Shown: positions 34,446 to 43,003 of the stretch, in pieces
Position numbering within the stretch: the stretch's first letter is position 1
How the letters are laid out: each line of letters opens with the position of its first letter
From: an uncultured Roseobacter sp.
GTDB taxonomy: Bacteria; Pseudomonadota; Alphaproteobacteria; Rhodobacterales; Rhodobacteraceae
Assembly: GCF_947495025.1 (NCBI RefSeq)
Contig: NZ_CANLXG010000001.1
Span: forward strand, 992,001-1,056,000
Reading direction: 5' to 3'
Length of the DNA: 64,000 nt
Position numbers and translations under genes: made by a program
Notes under the pieces: model-generated
What the model saw: the letters and a program-made list of their open reading frames with translations, nothing else
Database searches by the model: none
Told to the model about the DNA's origin: nothing

Positions 34446-34822
34446 GCATCAACACCGGTTTCGCAGAGCAACCCGTGTGCCGCTGCCGTCAGTTGCTGGA
34501 TCTCGGCGGGGTCACTGCACACCATGCAAACAGCTTCTTCGGCAAGAACAGGAGAGCGTACAAAACACGCCAACTGTCCACGAAAGCAGGAAACCGCGTA
34601 CCATGGCGTGTTACCTGAAGGACCGGACTGAGCACTGTTCAGCCCTGTGGGCATGCCTGGCGCAAACAATCGCAGTGCTGCGTGGCAGAGCGCATCGAGG
34701 GTTTCCTGCCCGGTCGGTTTTTGTGTGCTGGAGACAAGAACCATGCCCGTCGACAGATCCGCAAATGCAGCAATACTGCATCCGGGAAACCGGGCACGCA
34801 GATCATTCAGCCGGGCATTCAT
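34442..34822 (-). CDS. Small protein, putative Roadblock/LC7-like fold
   Basis: FPGCSIAAFADLSTGMVLVSS...TLDALCHAALRLFAP...EEAVCMVCSDPAEIQQLTAAAHGLL resembles the Roadblock/LC7 pattern; start trimmed to MNARLNDL. Confidence 0.6.
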   Translation of the reverse strand: MNARLNDLRARFPGCSIAAFADLSTGMVLVSSTQKPTGQETLDALCHAALRLFAPGMPTGLNSAQSGPSGNTPWYAVSCFRGQLACFVRSPVLAEEAVCMVCSDPAEIQQLTAAAHGLLCETGVDA

Positions 34823-34919
34823 CGTCATCGCAGCCACCGAAGAACAACATTGAACCAGCGTCCGGGTCAGGAACGCTGTTTATGAGTATCTTCGGATCAT
34901 GCAATTTTGGTTAACGCCC

Positions 34920-35852
34920 TCAGGAGAATTTGGGCGCAAATGACTGTTCATCTTCGTCTTCTGCCAAAGGACGGGGGGTACCGGCACCGCGGCGGCCGCG
35001 CGCAACCGGTCGTCTGGGCATGACCGTGCCATCGGCCACAGGCCCCGGCACGCGCTTTGCCGGAGCGTTGTCCGGAAGAACTCTGTCTTCCTCAGGTGAC
35101 GCCACAGGAAGAACTGTGCCGCTATCCGTTTCACCGCGGGATGCCACGACTTCCTTGAGAGTCTCAACAATATCAAGAAACCGCGTGACAAAGGGTTCTG
35201 CGCCACTTTGCTCCCACATCTCCTCGTCATCGCCGCAATCCCGGGCGAGTACCAGGGAAACCATCAGTGTTTCAGCAAAGAGGTCGCGGGTTTCGGATCG
35301 AACGCGCCGGAGTACGCGTTCACGGTCACGGTCGCGCACAAGCATATCACCGCGGGTAAGAAGCAGGATCGAATGCGCATATTTGTCGGATGAAACTGCC
35401 TCCCAGACCGCGGCCTCACTCTGTCGCCAGGCCTGTGTCGCCGGGCTGCACCATACCACACCGTCGGCGAGGGGCAGCATGCGTTCCCAGACATCTGCCG
35501 CCATATTGGGATCAGAAATACCCGGCAGGTCAATGATATCACAGTGTTTCAGTATTTCCTCATCCCGGCAAACGCGGATGTATGCCGTGTCTTCCAGCGG
35601 GATATCCTGAGGTCGGCTGAGATCGCAGGGGGTCTCTGAGCCATCCAGACCAACCAGAACAGGGGCCGCATCGCCGCGCGTGATCCACACAGGCGGAAGC
35701 TGGGTCGCGACGACCTGAACGGGCAGATATTCCGCCCCGATCATAAGGTTGGCCAGCGTGCTTTTGCCGGCGCTGAATTCCCCCATCAATGCGATACGGG
35801 GTAACCGGTGTCCGGGCGCATCCGGTGCGGATTTATGTTCCAGACCGGTCAT
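34920..35852 (-). CDS. Dynamin-like GTPase (short)
   Basis: Walker A GEFSAGKSTL, ATQLPP switch I-like, DLPGISDP G3, LLTRGD degenerate G4; start overlaps the stop of the upstream dynamin-like gene. Confidence 0.8.
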   Translation of the reverse strand: MTGLEHKSAPDAPGHRLPRIALMGEFSAGKSTLANLMIGAEYLPVQVVATQLPPVWITRGDAAPVLVGLDGSETPCDLSRPQDIPLEDTAYIRVCRDEEILKHCDIIDLPGISDPNMAADVWERMLPLADGVVWCSPATQAWRQSEAAVWEAVSSDKYAHSILLLTRGDMLVRDRDRERVLRRVRSETRDLFAETLMVSLVLARDCGDDEEMWEQSGAEPFVTRFLDIVETLKEVVASRGETDSGTVLPVASPEEDRVLPDNAPAKRVPGPVADGTVMPRRPVARGRRGAGTPRPLAEDEDEQSFAPKFS

Positions 35853-37921
35853 CGCGCAGCCAGCCCGTTCAATATCTCGAGTGCCGTTTTGAGCTGCTCG
35901 TTTCGCTCCCGCGGCGCGTTTTCGGAAACAAAGGCGGCAAGCTCATCTGCGCCTGCGTCCTGCATCTGGGCCATTGAGGCAAAAACAGACAGCTGCTCAT
36001 TCAGGAAAGAGTCGAACTCTTCGCAGGCTTCCGTTCGCACACCTTCCGCCAGATCATCGCGCAGTTCCTGAACAAACGGATCTGTCTCGGCGCGGATAAG
36101 TTCCACAAACCCTTCGGCATAGGCATGATAGCCTTTTCGCTGCAGCCACCAGCGCTTCCACCAGCTACCCTGCAGATCAAGTGCTATGGTGCGACCAAGC
36201 GAAACCGGCGGCGGCACCTGAGGCGCGCGGGGCAACGTGATCGGAATGTCATCCGGCCCGAGGCCGAAAGCCCGTGCGTAGAGTTCGGAAATCTGTTCCG
36301 CCGCCTCTCTGACAGCTTTGTCAAAAGCCGCAGTGCATTTACGCGCCAGAACCTTGTGCGATGAGCTCAGCAATACACGCAGACCGGCCGGATCATATGT
36401 CCAGGGGCTCTGCTCCCCGAATTTTTCGAGGTGAACAATGAGAGAGGACGTTGCCCTTTCCAGAAAGCTGTCCTGAACCCGGTTCATCCGTTCCGAAAAA
36501 CTGTCGAGTATCGCGTCAAAGTCCTTTTTCAGCGCCGCGCCGGCATCGGCTACGATACCATCCATGCGCGCGCGCGCCTCCCGGGCCGTAAGGTCGCCGC
36601 CGTCCCGGCCAGAGGGATCAGCAGAGCCAATCAGATTTGTGGCTGCAACGCCATTTGCAAGGTTCAGACCACTTGCTGCAGCGCGATGCAGCATTGAAGC
36701 TCCGACGCCATTTGTGACACGCTCCGCGATGGCGCTCTGCAGTTCTGGCAGCCCGGAAAATGCCCATGCCATTTCAACAGGTGTCTCCACATCCAGGTTC
36801 CCGGCGCCCTGCGGGACAGGCGCACCGGCAGCATAGGTTTCAAGCGCGGCACGACTGGATGGCGGCAGGTTCCCGGGATCGCCTTCAAGTGCGGCACAGG
36901 CCCACAGAGCACTGCCAAAGATAACCTGTGCATCCTGAGGACCTTTGTGCTTCTCCAGCGTCTCGGCAATGCTTTCGGCAATCTGCGGTATCTGCGTCGA
37001 CGGATCAGAAAGCTCGTCGATCCGGTTCACAAAGATCAGGACATCCCGCGATTTGACGTGCGCAATCAGTCGGATAAGAGCAAGGTCGGTCGAGGACAGA
37101 GCCTGATGAGCCGAGAGCACGACAACGCACAACCTGCTGTCACGGATCGCCCGGATCGTGATCTGCTCGCGCATCAGAAAGGTATCGTTTACGCCCGGCG
37201 TATCACGCACGCACAGACGCACCGGCAGGGCTGCTCGCTGCATCTGGAGATCTGCAGACTTGGTGATATCGGCAAAACGCCCCTGTTCATGACCGCCCGG
37301 TGCTTCGGGCTCGTCGAGATCGTCGCCGAGGCACACATATCGTTCCACAAGTTCCTGGTCGAAGTAGCCGTAATCATGCTGCTGGCCGAGGAGCATCTCA
37401 AACTTGCGTCCAAGACGCGCCATTGATTTTTCGCGCATCTGCGCGACCTGCTCCTTGATTTTTTCCAGCTCTTCATCGGCACCGGCACGGCTCGCCAGCT
37501 CCCCGATCCGACCGCCTCCGGAGACAAGCCTGTCCCATTCGCCCTCGTCAAAGAACCGGAACGAGGCCGTGTTTTCGAAGCCTTCCCGTTCGGGATGCAG
37601 ATGCAGAGAGGTGACCACAGAGGTCCACGGGTTCACATCCGCCGGCAACAGCTCGGTCTGGCCAATCAGCGCATTGACCAGCGTTGTCTTACCCGACTTG
37701 ATCTGCCCGATCATCGTGACACTGGGTTCAAAATTCTCAATCTGACGGCGCACACGCGCAGCACGCCGCGAGGCATTGTCATCGCCTGCGGCCTCGATTG
37801 CATCGAGGGCAGACAGCAGACGGTCTGCGTCCTCGGCGAGAAGATGCAACTCTGAAAAACCTGCTGCCAGCAGCCGGGCTTCGGTAAAGCCCACCCGATC
37901 AGAGATGTTCATAACATTCAT
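35849..37921 (-). CDS. Dynamin-like GTPase (long)
   Basis: GQIKSGKTTLVNALIG (G1), DTPGVNDTF (G3), FVNRIDEL (G4); long helical C-terminus with aromatic/basic GSWWKRWWLQRKGYHAY segment. Confidence 0.85.
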   Translation of the reverse strand: MNVMNISDRVGFTEARLLAAGFSELHLLAEDADRLLSALDAIEAAGDDNASRRAARVRRQIENFEPSVTMIGQIKSGKTTLVNALIGQTELLPADVNPWTSVVTSLHLHPEREGFENTASFRFFDEGEWDRLVSGGGRIGELASRAGADEELEKIKEQVAQMREKSMARLGRKFEMLLGQQHDYGYFDQELVERYVCLGDDLDEPEAPGGHEQGRFADITKSADLQMQRAALPVRLCVRDTPGVNDTFLMREQITIRAIRDSRLCVVVLSAHQALSSTDLALIRLIAHVKSRDVLIFVNRIDELSDPSTQIPQIAESIAETLEKHKGPQDAQVIFGSALWACAALEGDPGNLPPSSRAALETYAAGAPVPQGAGNLDVETPVEMAWAFSGLPELQSAIAERVTNGVGASMLHRAAASGLNLANGVAATNLIGSADPSGRDGGDLTAREARARMDGIVADAGAALKKDFDAILDSFSERMNRVQDSFLERATSSLIVHLEKFGEQSPWTYDPAGLRVLLSSSHKVLARKCTAAFDKAVREAAEQISELYARAFGLGPDDIPITLPRAPQVPPPVSLGRTIALDLQGSWWKRWWLQRKGYHAYAEGFVELIRAETDPFVQELRDDLAEGVRTEACEEFDSFLNEQLSVFASMAQMQDAGADELAAFVSENAPRERNEQLKTALEILNGLAAR

Positions 37922-38083
37922 GCCAGCCCTCCTGGCCAGCGGGACCGGTCAGACCAATGCGGTCTGAACGCGATATGCCTCCATGTGATACGCATGCCTG
38001 CCCCCGGTGTGATTATTGCTCACGCCCAAAATGGTGGCAAAATGTGCATACTTTGTGACTTTCGACCGGCTTAGTTGATGAGT

Positions 38084-39220
38084 TTACCTAGGATTTGACT
38101 CAAAACCGCTGTGATGGAGATCACGCGATAACTGCATGACGATCGCCACAGCATCGGCGGCAGACCGGCTGTCGTTTTCCAGCCCCATAAGCACCAGCTT
38201 GTCGCTGGCGGCAAAGAGTTCGTGTTCCCATGCGCTCAGCGCCTGGCACCCACTCTCATCGTCAGAAATGACGTCTGTGAGTGCTTCTGACAATCCGTTA
38301 CAGATGTCGAATATCCGGTCGTGTTTGCCGTCGGTTACCGGACCCGCCGCACAGAGCTGATCCGCGTGTTCCGAGATCAGATCACGCACCCGCCGCAGAC
38401 CGGGCGCTTTGTCAGCTGCCACATCTGCGGATACATCTCCCGCGCCAGCGCCATCACCGATGCTGTGGCGCTCCAGAAACAGCAGGGCACTGTCCATATC
38501 GGCCCGCCGGCCAGAGGCTGCAATGTGCAGAACGGTGTCGGACAAAGCCTTGATTCCGCTGGCCGCGCGCTGTTTTTCATCCGGTATCTGCCCGACGCTC
38601 AGCCCTCCGGCAATCGTCAGGGCAGATGTCGGGTGCAGACTGTGAAACTCTTCGGCGGCCACATCCTGCAGGTCTGAGATGCGATCGTTGAGCTGACCGG
38701 TTTCCACAAGCTGATCAGCTTTGCCCAGCACAAGAAAACTGTGATCCTTCAGGTGGTCGGGCGCATGGCTCCATATGTCGGCCTCGTCGGGACCAAAGCG
38801 GCTGGTACACCAGATGACAATATCGGCATGCTCCAGCGCCTCAAGAGCCCGCGCCTTGCGTGCTTTCTCGTCCCGCGGCAGATGGACGTCCACAAGGCAG
38901 GTGTCCGTCAGAAAGCCGGCGTCCAGTTCTGTCGGCGCGCCACTGCCCGGAAACACCTCAGCGGGTGTTTCCGCCCCTGCACGCACAATTACACGTGCCA
39001 CGCCACCATGACCGGCAACTTCGCCGGGTACGCAAAGCAGCGCGTCGCACAGCGCGGATTTGCCACTGCCCGGGGGGCCAAGCACGACAACACGCACACC
39101 GGTGCTGAGGCGCGTGCGCATGCCAGCCGCATGGGCGCGCAGCGCGTCACTCAGGTCCGCAGACCTGGTTGCGGCCGTCAGCCTGGCAAGCGTACTTTCA
39201 TATTCCTCTTTATCCGACAC
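38084..39220 (-). CDS. P-loop GTPase (third GTPase of the locus)
   Basis: VVVLGPPGSGKSALCDALL; VLGKADQL (G4-like); GTG start at 39220 overlaps the PP2C stop by 11 nt, giving VSDKEEYES... Confidence 0.75.
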   Translation of the reverse strand: MSDKEEYESTLARLTAATRSADLSDALRAHAAGMRTRLSTGVRVVVLGPPGSGKSALCDALLCVPGEVAGHGGVARVIVRAGAETPAEVFPGSGAPTELDAGFLTDTCLVDVHLPRDEKARKARALEALEHADIVIWCTSRFGPDEADIWSHAPDHLKDHSFLVLGKADQLVETGQLNDRISDLQDVAAEEFHSLHPTSALTIAGGLSVGQIPDEKQRAASGIKALSDTVLHIAASGRRADMDSALLFLERHSIGDGAGAGDVSADVAADKAPGLRRVRDLISEHADQLCAAGPVTDGKHDRIFDICNGLSEALTDVISDDESGCQALSAWEHELFAASDKLVLMGLENDSRSAADAVAIVMQLSRDLHHSGFESNPR

Positions 39221-40061
39221 GGCGCAGATCGTCCTTCCGGATTTCGCTGTCGCCCGGCAGCTTGAGTTCAACTGCATCGTCCAGCTTGACCAGCGAAAAA
39301 GACACATTGTCCAGTTCAGGGTCATCAAGGCCGCTCACACGTTCCATCAACCGGTCCGCGATATCCGCACTGGATGCATGGGCGTGATCGTTCAGCACAC
39401 CGGCTATCTCTTCATCGGTGAGAAACTGAAGGCCGTCACTGGCCACAATCAGAATATCACCGGCCTCGAGCGGAACAGGTTCGTCGGGGCAGTCTACCTG
39501 AGGCACACTTTCTCCAAAAAGCACAGACGTCAGAATGTTCCTGTCCGGATGATTTCGTGCTTCTTCGGCCTCCATCAGGCCGTTGCGCACCATGAAATCA
39601 ATCTGTGGTGCCATGGAGTGATCCTCGTTCAGCTGGCGCAACACGCCGTTGCGGAACAGGAAAAGAGGCGAGTCCCCGATGGAGATCCAGTAGAGCCGGC
39701 GGTTCATGATAACGGTAGCAACCAGTGTCGCTCCCATGCCGTGGGTTTCGGGATGCGCCCGGACATGGTCGCGCAGGCAGGCATTGGCTGCCATTGCGGC
39801 CTCTGTCAGCCGGCTGGTGATTTCACGCTCAAACAGCTCGGGATCACAGCGCTGAAACATCAGCTCACTGAAAACCTCGGTAACTACAATCTTACTGGCC
39901 ACATCACCGGCAGCGTGCCCGCCCATGCCATCGGCAAGCACTGCGAGGCCAACATCCGATCCGCGGGAATAGTCTGCGATTACAGAATCTTCCTGGTAGC
40001 TGCGGCAGCCCTTGCTGAGCGCGGATGCCGCGTCAAAATTAAAACGACGCGGCATGGCCAT
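39210..40061 (-). CDS. PP2C-family Ser/Thr protein phosphatase
   Basis: YQEDS, VLADGMGGHAAGDVAS, ISIGDSPLFLFRNGVLRQLNEDHS, ILIVASDGLQFLTDEEI; PppA/Stp-like. Confidence 0.92.
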   Translation of the reverse strand: MAMPRRFNFDAASALSKGCRSYQEDSVIADYSRGSDVGLAVLADGMGGHAAGDVASKIVVTEVFSELMFQRCDPELFEREITSRLTEAAMAANACLRDHVRAHPETHGMGATLVATVIMNRRLYWISIGDSPLFLFRNGVLRQLNEDHSMAPQIDFMVRNGLMEAEEARNHPDRNILTSVLFGESVPQVDCPDEPVPLEAGDILIVASDGLQFLTDEEIAGVLNDHAHASSADIADRLMERVSGLDDPELDNVSFSLVKLDDAVELKLPGDSEIRKDDLRRVG

Positions 40062-41244
40062 CTTCCGTCATCTCCCATTTGAAGTCAGAACCGCAAAGCG
40101 CGACAAACCGCAGCGTCGTCTCGCCGATCCGGATCAGATCAGCGTGGTTCAGCTCTTCGGTTGCCAGAACCGGGCGTGCGTTGCGGCGTATGATATTCGA
40201 CTTGCCGCCGTGCCCGAGATAGAATTTGTTCTGTTCCTCATCATAAGCGATTGCGGCGTGGTTCTGGCGCGATATCGAGTTATCCCCGAAATCGAGACGT
40301 ATCATCTGGTCCTCACCCCGACCAATCATCGAGGCTCCTGAAAAGATACTGAACGAATGGCCAACGCCGGGGCCTTCAACGACAACCAGCCAGCCGACAG
40401 GAAACTTTTCGTGTTGTGGTGCCGCCGTTGCTTCGTTCACAGCACCGAAAGGATCAGCCGGATCTGGTTCGCCTCGGTTAAACCCGAGCAGCCGGGTTTT
40501 GACGCGCCCTGCCCTGCGGCCTGCGCGACCGGCTGCAGGGGCTGGCAACCCGGAGAGATCAGTCCCGGCAGAAGCCGGAGACTGTAACGGTTCGACCTCC
40601 TCGGACGGCGCGGACGCGGCAGCAACGGTTGCAGACTGAGCCGAAAGCTGGTCGCGCGCAAATGCACTCAGGTCTATTTCGCCGCCCCCTGCAGACCCGG
40701 CAAAAGTGGACTCCTCGCCAGAGGTATCGTTCGCGGGGGTTGAACCATCATCACTGTCTGTTACAGATGCATTTTCCTCGACCTGTTCAGCTTCTGCCGG
40801 GGTCGCCTCGCGCGCCAGAGCAAGGAGCGCGCTGATGTCGGTTTCGCCCTCCTCTTCCTCCACTTCTTCCACTTCAGCTTCCGCTGCGGATACATCGTCA
40901 GAGACGGGTGCATCTTCTGCAACCGGACTGCCGGCTTCATGAGTTTCTGTGTCGTCCGTGCCTTCGGGGCCGGCTTCGTCAGGCATATCCGGAACATCGA
41001 TGGGACGCCCGGAGGCTTCTTCCGGCACCGCCGCTTCGGCAGGCTCGCCAATCAGATCATCATAAGCTTCAGCTTCTTCGGCCTGCTGCACTTCGGCTGT
41101 CTCCACCGCAAACGGGTCCAGCCCCAGTGGGCTTGAATCAGCGGCGGCCTCCTGCATTGCTTCGCGCAGGGCTTCCTCGTCCGGTGCATCGAATTCAGTC
41201 GCTTCACGTGACTGGTTCTGGAATACTTTTCTGAAGAGTGTCAT
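40039..41244 (-). CDS. FHA domain protein with long acidic N-terminal region
   Basis: C-terminal FHA core (SMIGRGEDQMIRLDFGDNSISRQNHAAIAYDEEQNKFYLGHGGKSNIIRRN); acidic low-complexity N-terminus. Confidence 0.9.
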   Translation of the reverse strand: MTLFRKVFQNQSREATEFDAPDEEALREAMQEAAADSSPLGLDPFAVETAEVQQAEEAEAYDDLIGEPAEAAVPEEASGRPIDVPDMPDEAGPEGTDDTETHEAGSPVAEDAPVSDDVSAAEAEVEEVEEEEGETDISALLALAREATPAEAEQVEENASVTDSDDGSTPANDTSGEESTFAGSAGGGEIDLSAFARDQLSAQSATVAAASAPSEEVEPLQSPASAGTDLSGLPAPAAGRAGRRAGRVKTRLLGFNRGEPDPADPFGAVNEATAAPQHEKFPVGWLVVVEGPGVGHSFSIFSGASMIGRGEDQMIRLDFGDNSISRQNHAAIAYDEEQNKFYLGHGGKSNIIRRNARPVLATEELNHADLIRIGETTLRFVALCGSDFKWEMTEDGHAASF

Positions 41245-41295
41245 CTGTCCGCCTTTCCGTTTTTTACTGAAGCAGAAAGGGTCATCGGACAGATG
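41242..41295 (-). promoter_or_regulatory. Candidate translational-control hairpin covering RBS and start codon of the FHA gene
   Basis: On the minus strand CATCTGTCCG-atgac-CCTTTC-loop-GAAAGG-CGGACAGATG; the last ATG is the FHA start at 41244. Confidence 0.6.
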
Positions 41296-41336
41296 CCCTT
41301 CCGGTGAATGATCGGGTGTTTTTTGAAAATCATGGC

Positions 41337-42812
41337 TCAGCCCCCCAGACCGCCGCGGTGAACACGCACGGACGAGCTGTCAGGCTGGTTCCAGTCTGCA
41401 ATGCCCTGCTCAAGCATCCTGATCGGGGCCTGCGCCGCTGTCTGCACCGGTTCAAACTTCAGTGCGACGTGGGTGTAGAGAAAGAATGAGCAGAAAACGA
41501 CCGGCACAGTAGCCAGCCGGCGTCTGTTGATGCGAGGCAGCGTGATGGGCGGTTTCGGTTCTGCTGCTGCCGCCGCCTGCTCGGCGCGCATACGCTGGGC
41601 TGCCGCAACAATGCGGGCATAGGGCGTTTCGCGGACCGGAGTTTCAGCAGGAACCGGCATTGCGGCAGGTTCCCTTACCCGGGGTTCCGTACCGCCCGGG
41701 CCGATGTCTTCAGACACAACTTCGCGGCGCCGGACAACAACTGGCTTTGCAACTTCGGCCTCGTCCGCCTGATCGGTTGCCGTGTCCGGGGCACTGTCTT
41801 GCAGCCCCTCATTGACCGTACGCACCAGATTCATGACCGTCTCATCAATGGTCTCATCACTCAGTGCCTGCGCGCGGGCCATCTCGGCGCGGCGAGTATG
41901 ATCGATCATCAGAGCCCATTCCTCGGCTGTCTGCACACGATCTGCGGGAACGATGTTCATCGCTTTGTCGATGGCCCTGAGGAAGGTGTCGTCATAACCG
42001 GGGAAACGGCCCGCAAGGGGCTCGTACAGATCCGGCTGACTGGATGCGAGCGCCGCGAGGCGCGCCTGACTGTTTGGCGGTGCCTTCCCCGAAATCAGAT
42101 GAGACAGCGTTGCTGCGAGCGCATAGAGATCGCTGCTGGGCGTCTGCTGGCTGCCAGCGACATAAAATTCCTGAGGTGAATAGCCGTCCTTTACCACAAG
42201 CACCTGCGACATCACGCGGCTCTTGCGGCTCGCTTCCTCGCGGGCTGCCCCGAAATCAATCAGAACCGGACGGCCTTTGGCATCGACAAGGATATTGTCC
42301 GGCGAAATATCGCGATGGAGCAGGTCCTGTGCATGCACGTGCCCGATTGCATCGAGCAGCGCCAGTGTCATCTCGTGAACGTCGGCAGGCGACGAGGCCG
42401 GGCCTTCGGTCTCGATTATTTCCAGCAGATCTTTGCCATCCACAAGATCAAGCGCCATGTAGGCGGTCTCGTTATCCTCAAAAACCTGATGCACGCCTAC
42501 CACGCTGGAGTGGTCCAGCCGGGACAGCGCATGTGCCTCGCGGATAAAGAGACGAACGATAGATTTGAAATCGTCGGTGTAATTTCGGGTGCGGGCGCGA
42601 ACGGTTTTATTGACACGGGCACAGAATGCCTCGGGGAAACACTCTTTGATCACGACGGTGCGGTTCAGACTGTCACGCGCCAGATAGGTGATGCCGAAAC
42701 CACCACTCGACAGGTAGCGGATGATCTCATACTGACCGCTCAGCAGCCGGCTGCCAGGTGGCAGGGCTTCGCTGTATACCTCTTCGGGCAGGTCTGCATT
42801 CTGAGTGTTCAT
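41337..42812 (-). CDS. Ser/Thr protein kinase (Hanks type, PpkA/Pkn-like) with a C-terminal TM helix
   Basis: SGGFGITYLARD, VVIKECFP, LHRDISPDNILVD, IDFGAAR; hydrophobic ATVPVVFCSFFLYTHVAL near the C-terminus. Confidence 0.93.
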   Translation of the reverse strand: MNTQNADLPEEVYSEALPPGSRLLSGQYEIIRYLSSGGFGITYLARDSLNRTVVIKECFPEAFCARVNKTVRARTRNYTDDFKSIVRLFIREAHALSRLDHSSVVGVHQVFEDNETAYMALDLVDGKDLLEIIETEGPASSPADVHEMTLALLDAIGHVHAQDLLHRDISPDNILVDAKGRPVLIDFGAAREEASRKSRVMSQVLVVKDGYSPQEFYVAGSQQTPSSDLYALAATLSHLISGKAPPNSQARLAALASSQPDLYEPLAGRFPGYDDTFLRAIDKAMNIVPADRVQTAEEWALMIDHTRRAEMARAQALSDETIDETVMNLVRTVNEGLQDSAPDTATDQADEAEVAKPVVVRRREVVSEDIGPGGTEPRVREPAAMPVPAETPVRETPYARIVAAAQRMRAEQAAAAAEPKPPITLPRINRRRLATVPVVFCSFFLYTHVALKFEPVQTAAQAPIRMLEQGIADWNQPDSSSVRVHRGGLGG

Positions 42813-43003
42813 CGCACCGTTTTCGATCTGTTACCTGTATGCTGCCGGCTTGGACCAGGGTCGGTCCGGCAACGTTGCGGTGTCAGAAATAGCAGAAATG
42901 CTGTGGCCAAATCATGGCTGAGCCGTGAAACGCACGTGCCCAGAACAACAGATTTATGTATAATTTTAAGATAGTTAGTGAATTTTCCTGCTGCCAGACG
43001 GCA

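Noticed and set aside
34856-34878. Hairpin CAGCGT...ACGCTG between the short dynamin-like gene and the Roadblock-like gene
   Set aside because: Only a 6-bp stem plus 2 bp across a bulge, no T-tract; too weak to call a terminator or switch.
33702-42812. Possible type VI secretion cluster because of the kinase/phosphatase/FHA trio
   Set aside because: No TssB/C/K/L/M, Hcp, VgrG or ClpV-like product in the window; the partners are GTPases instead.
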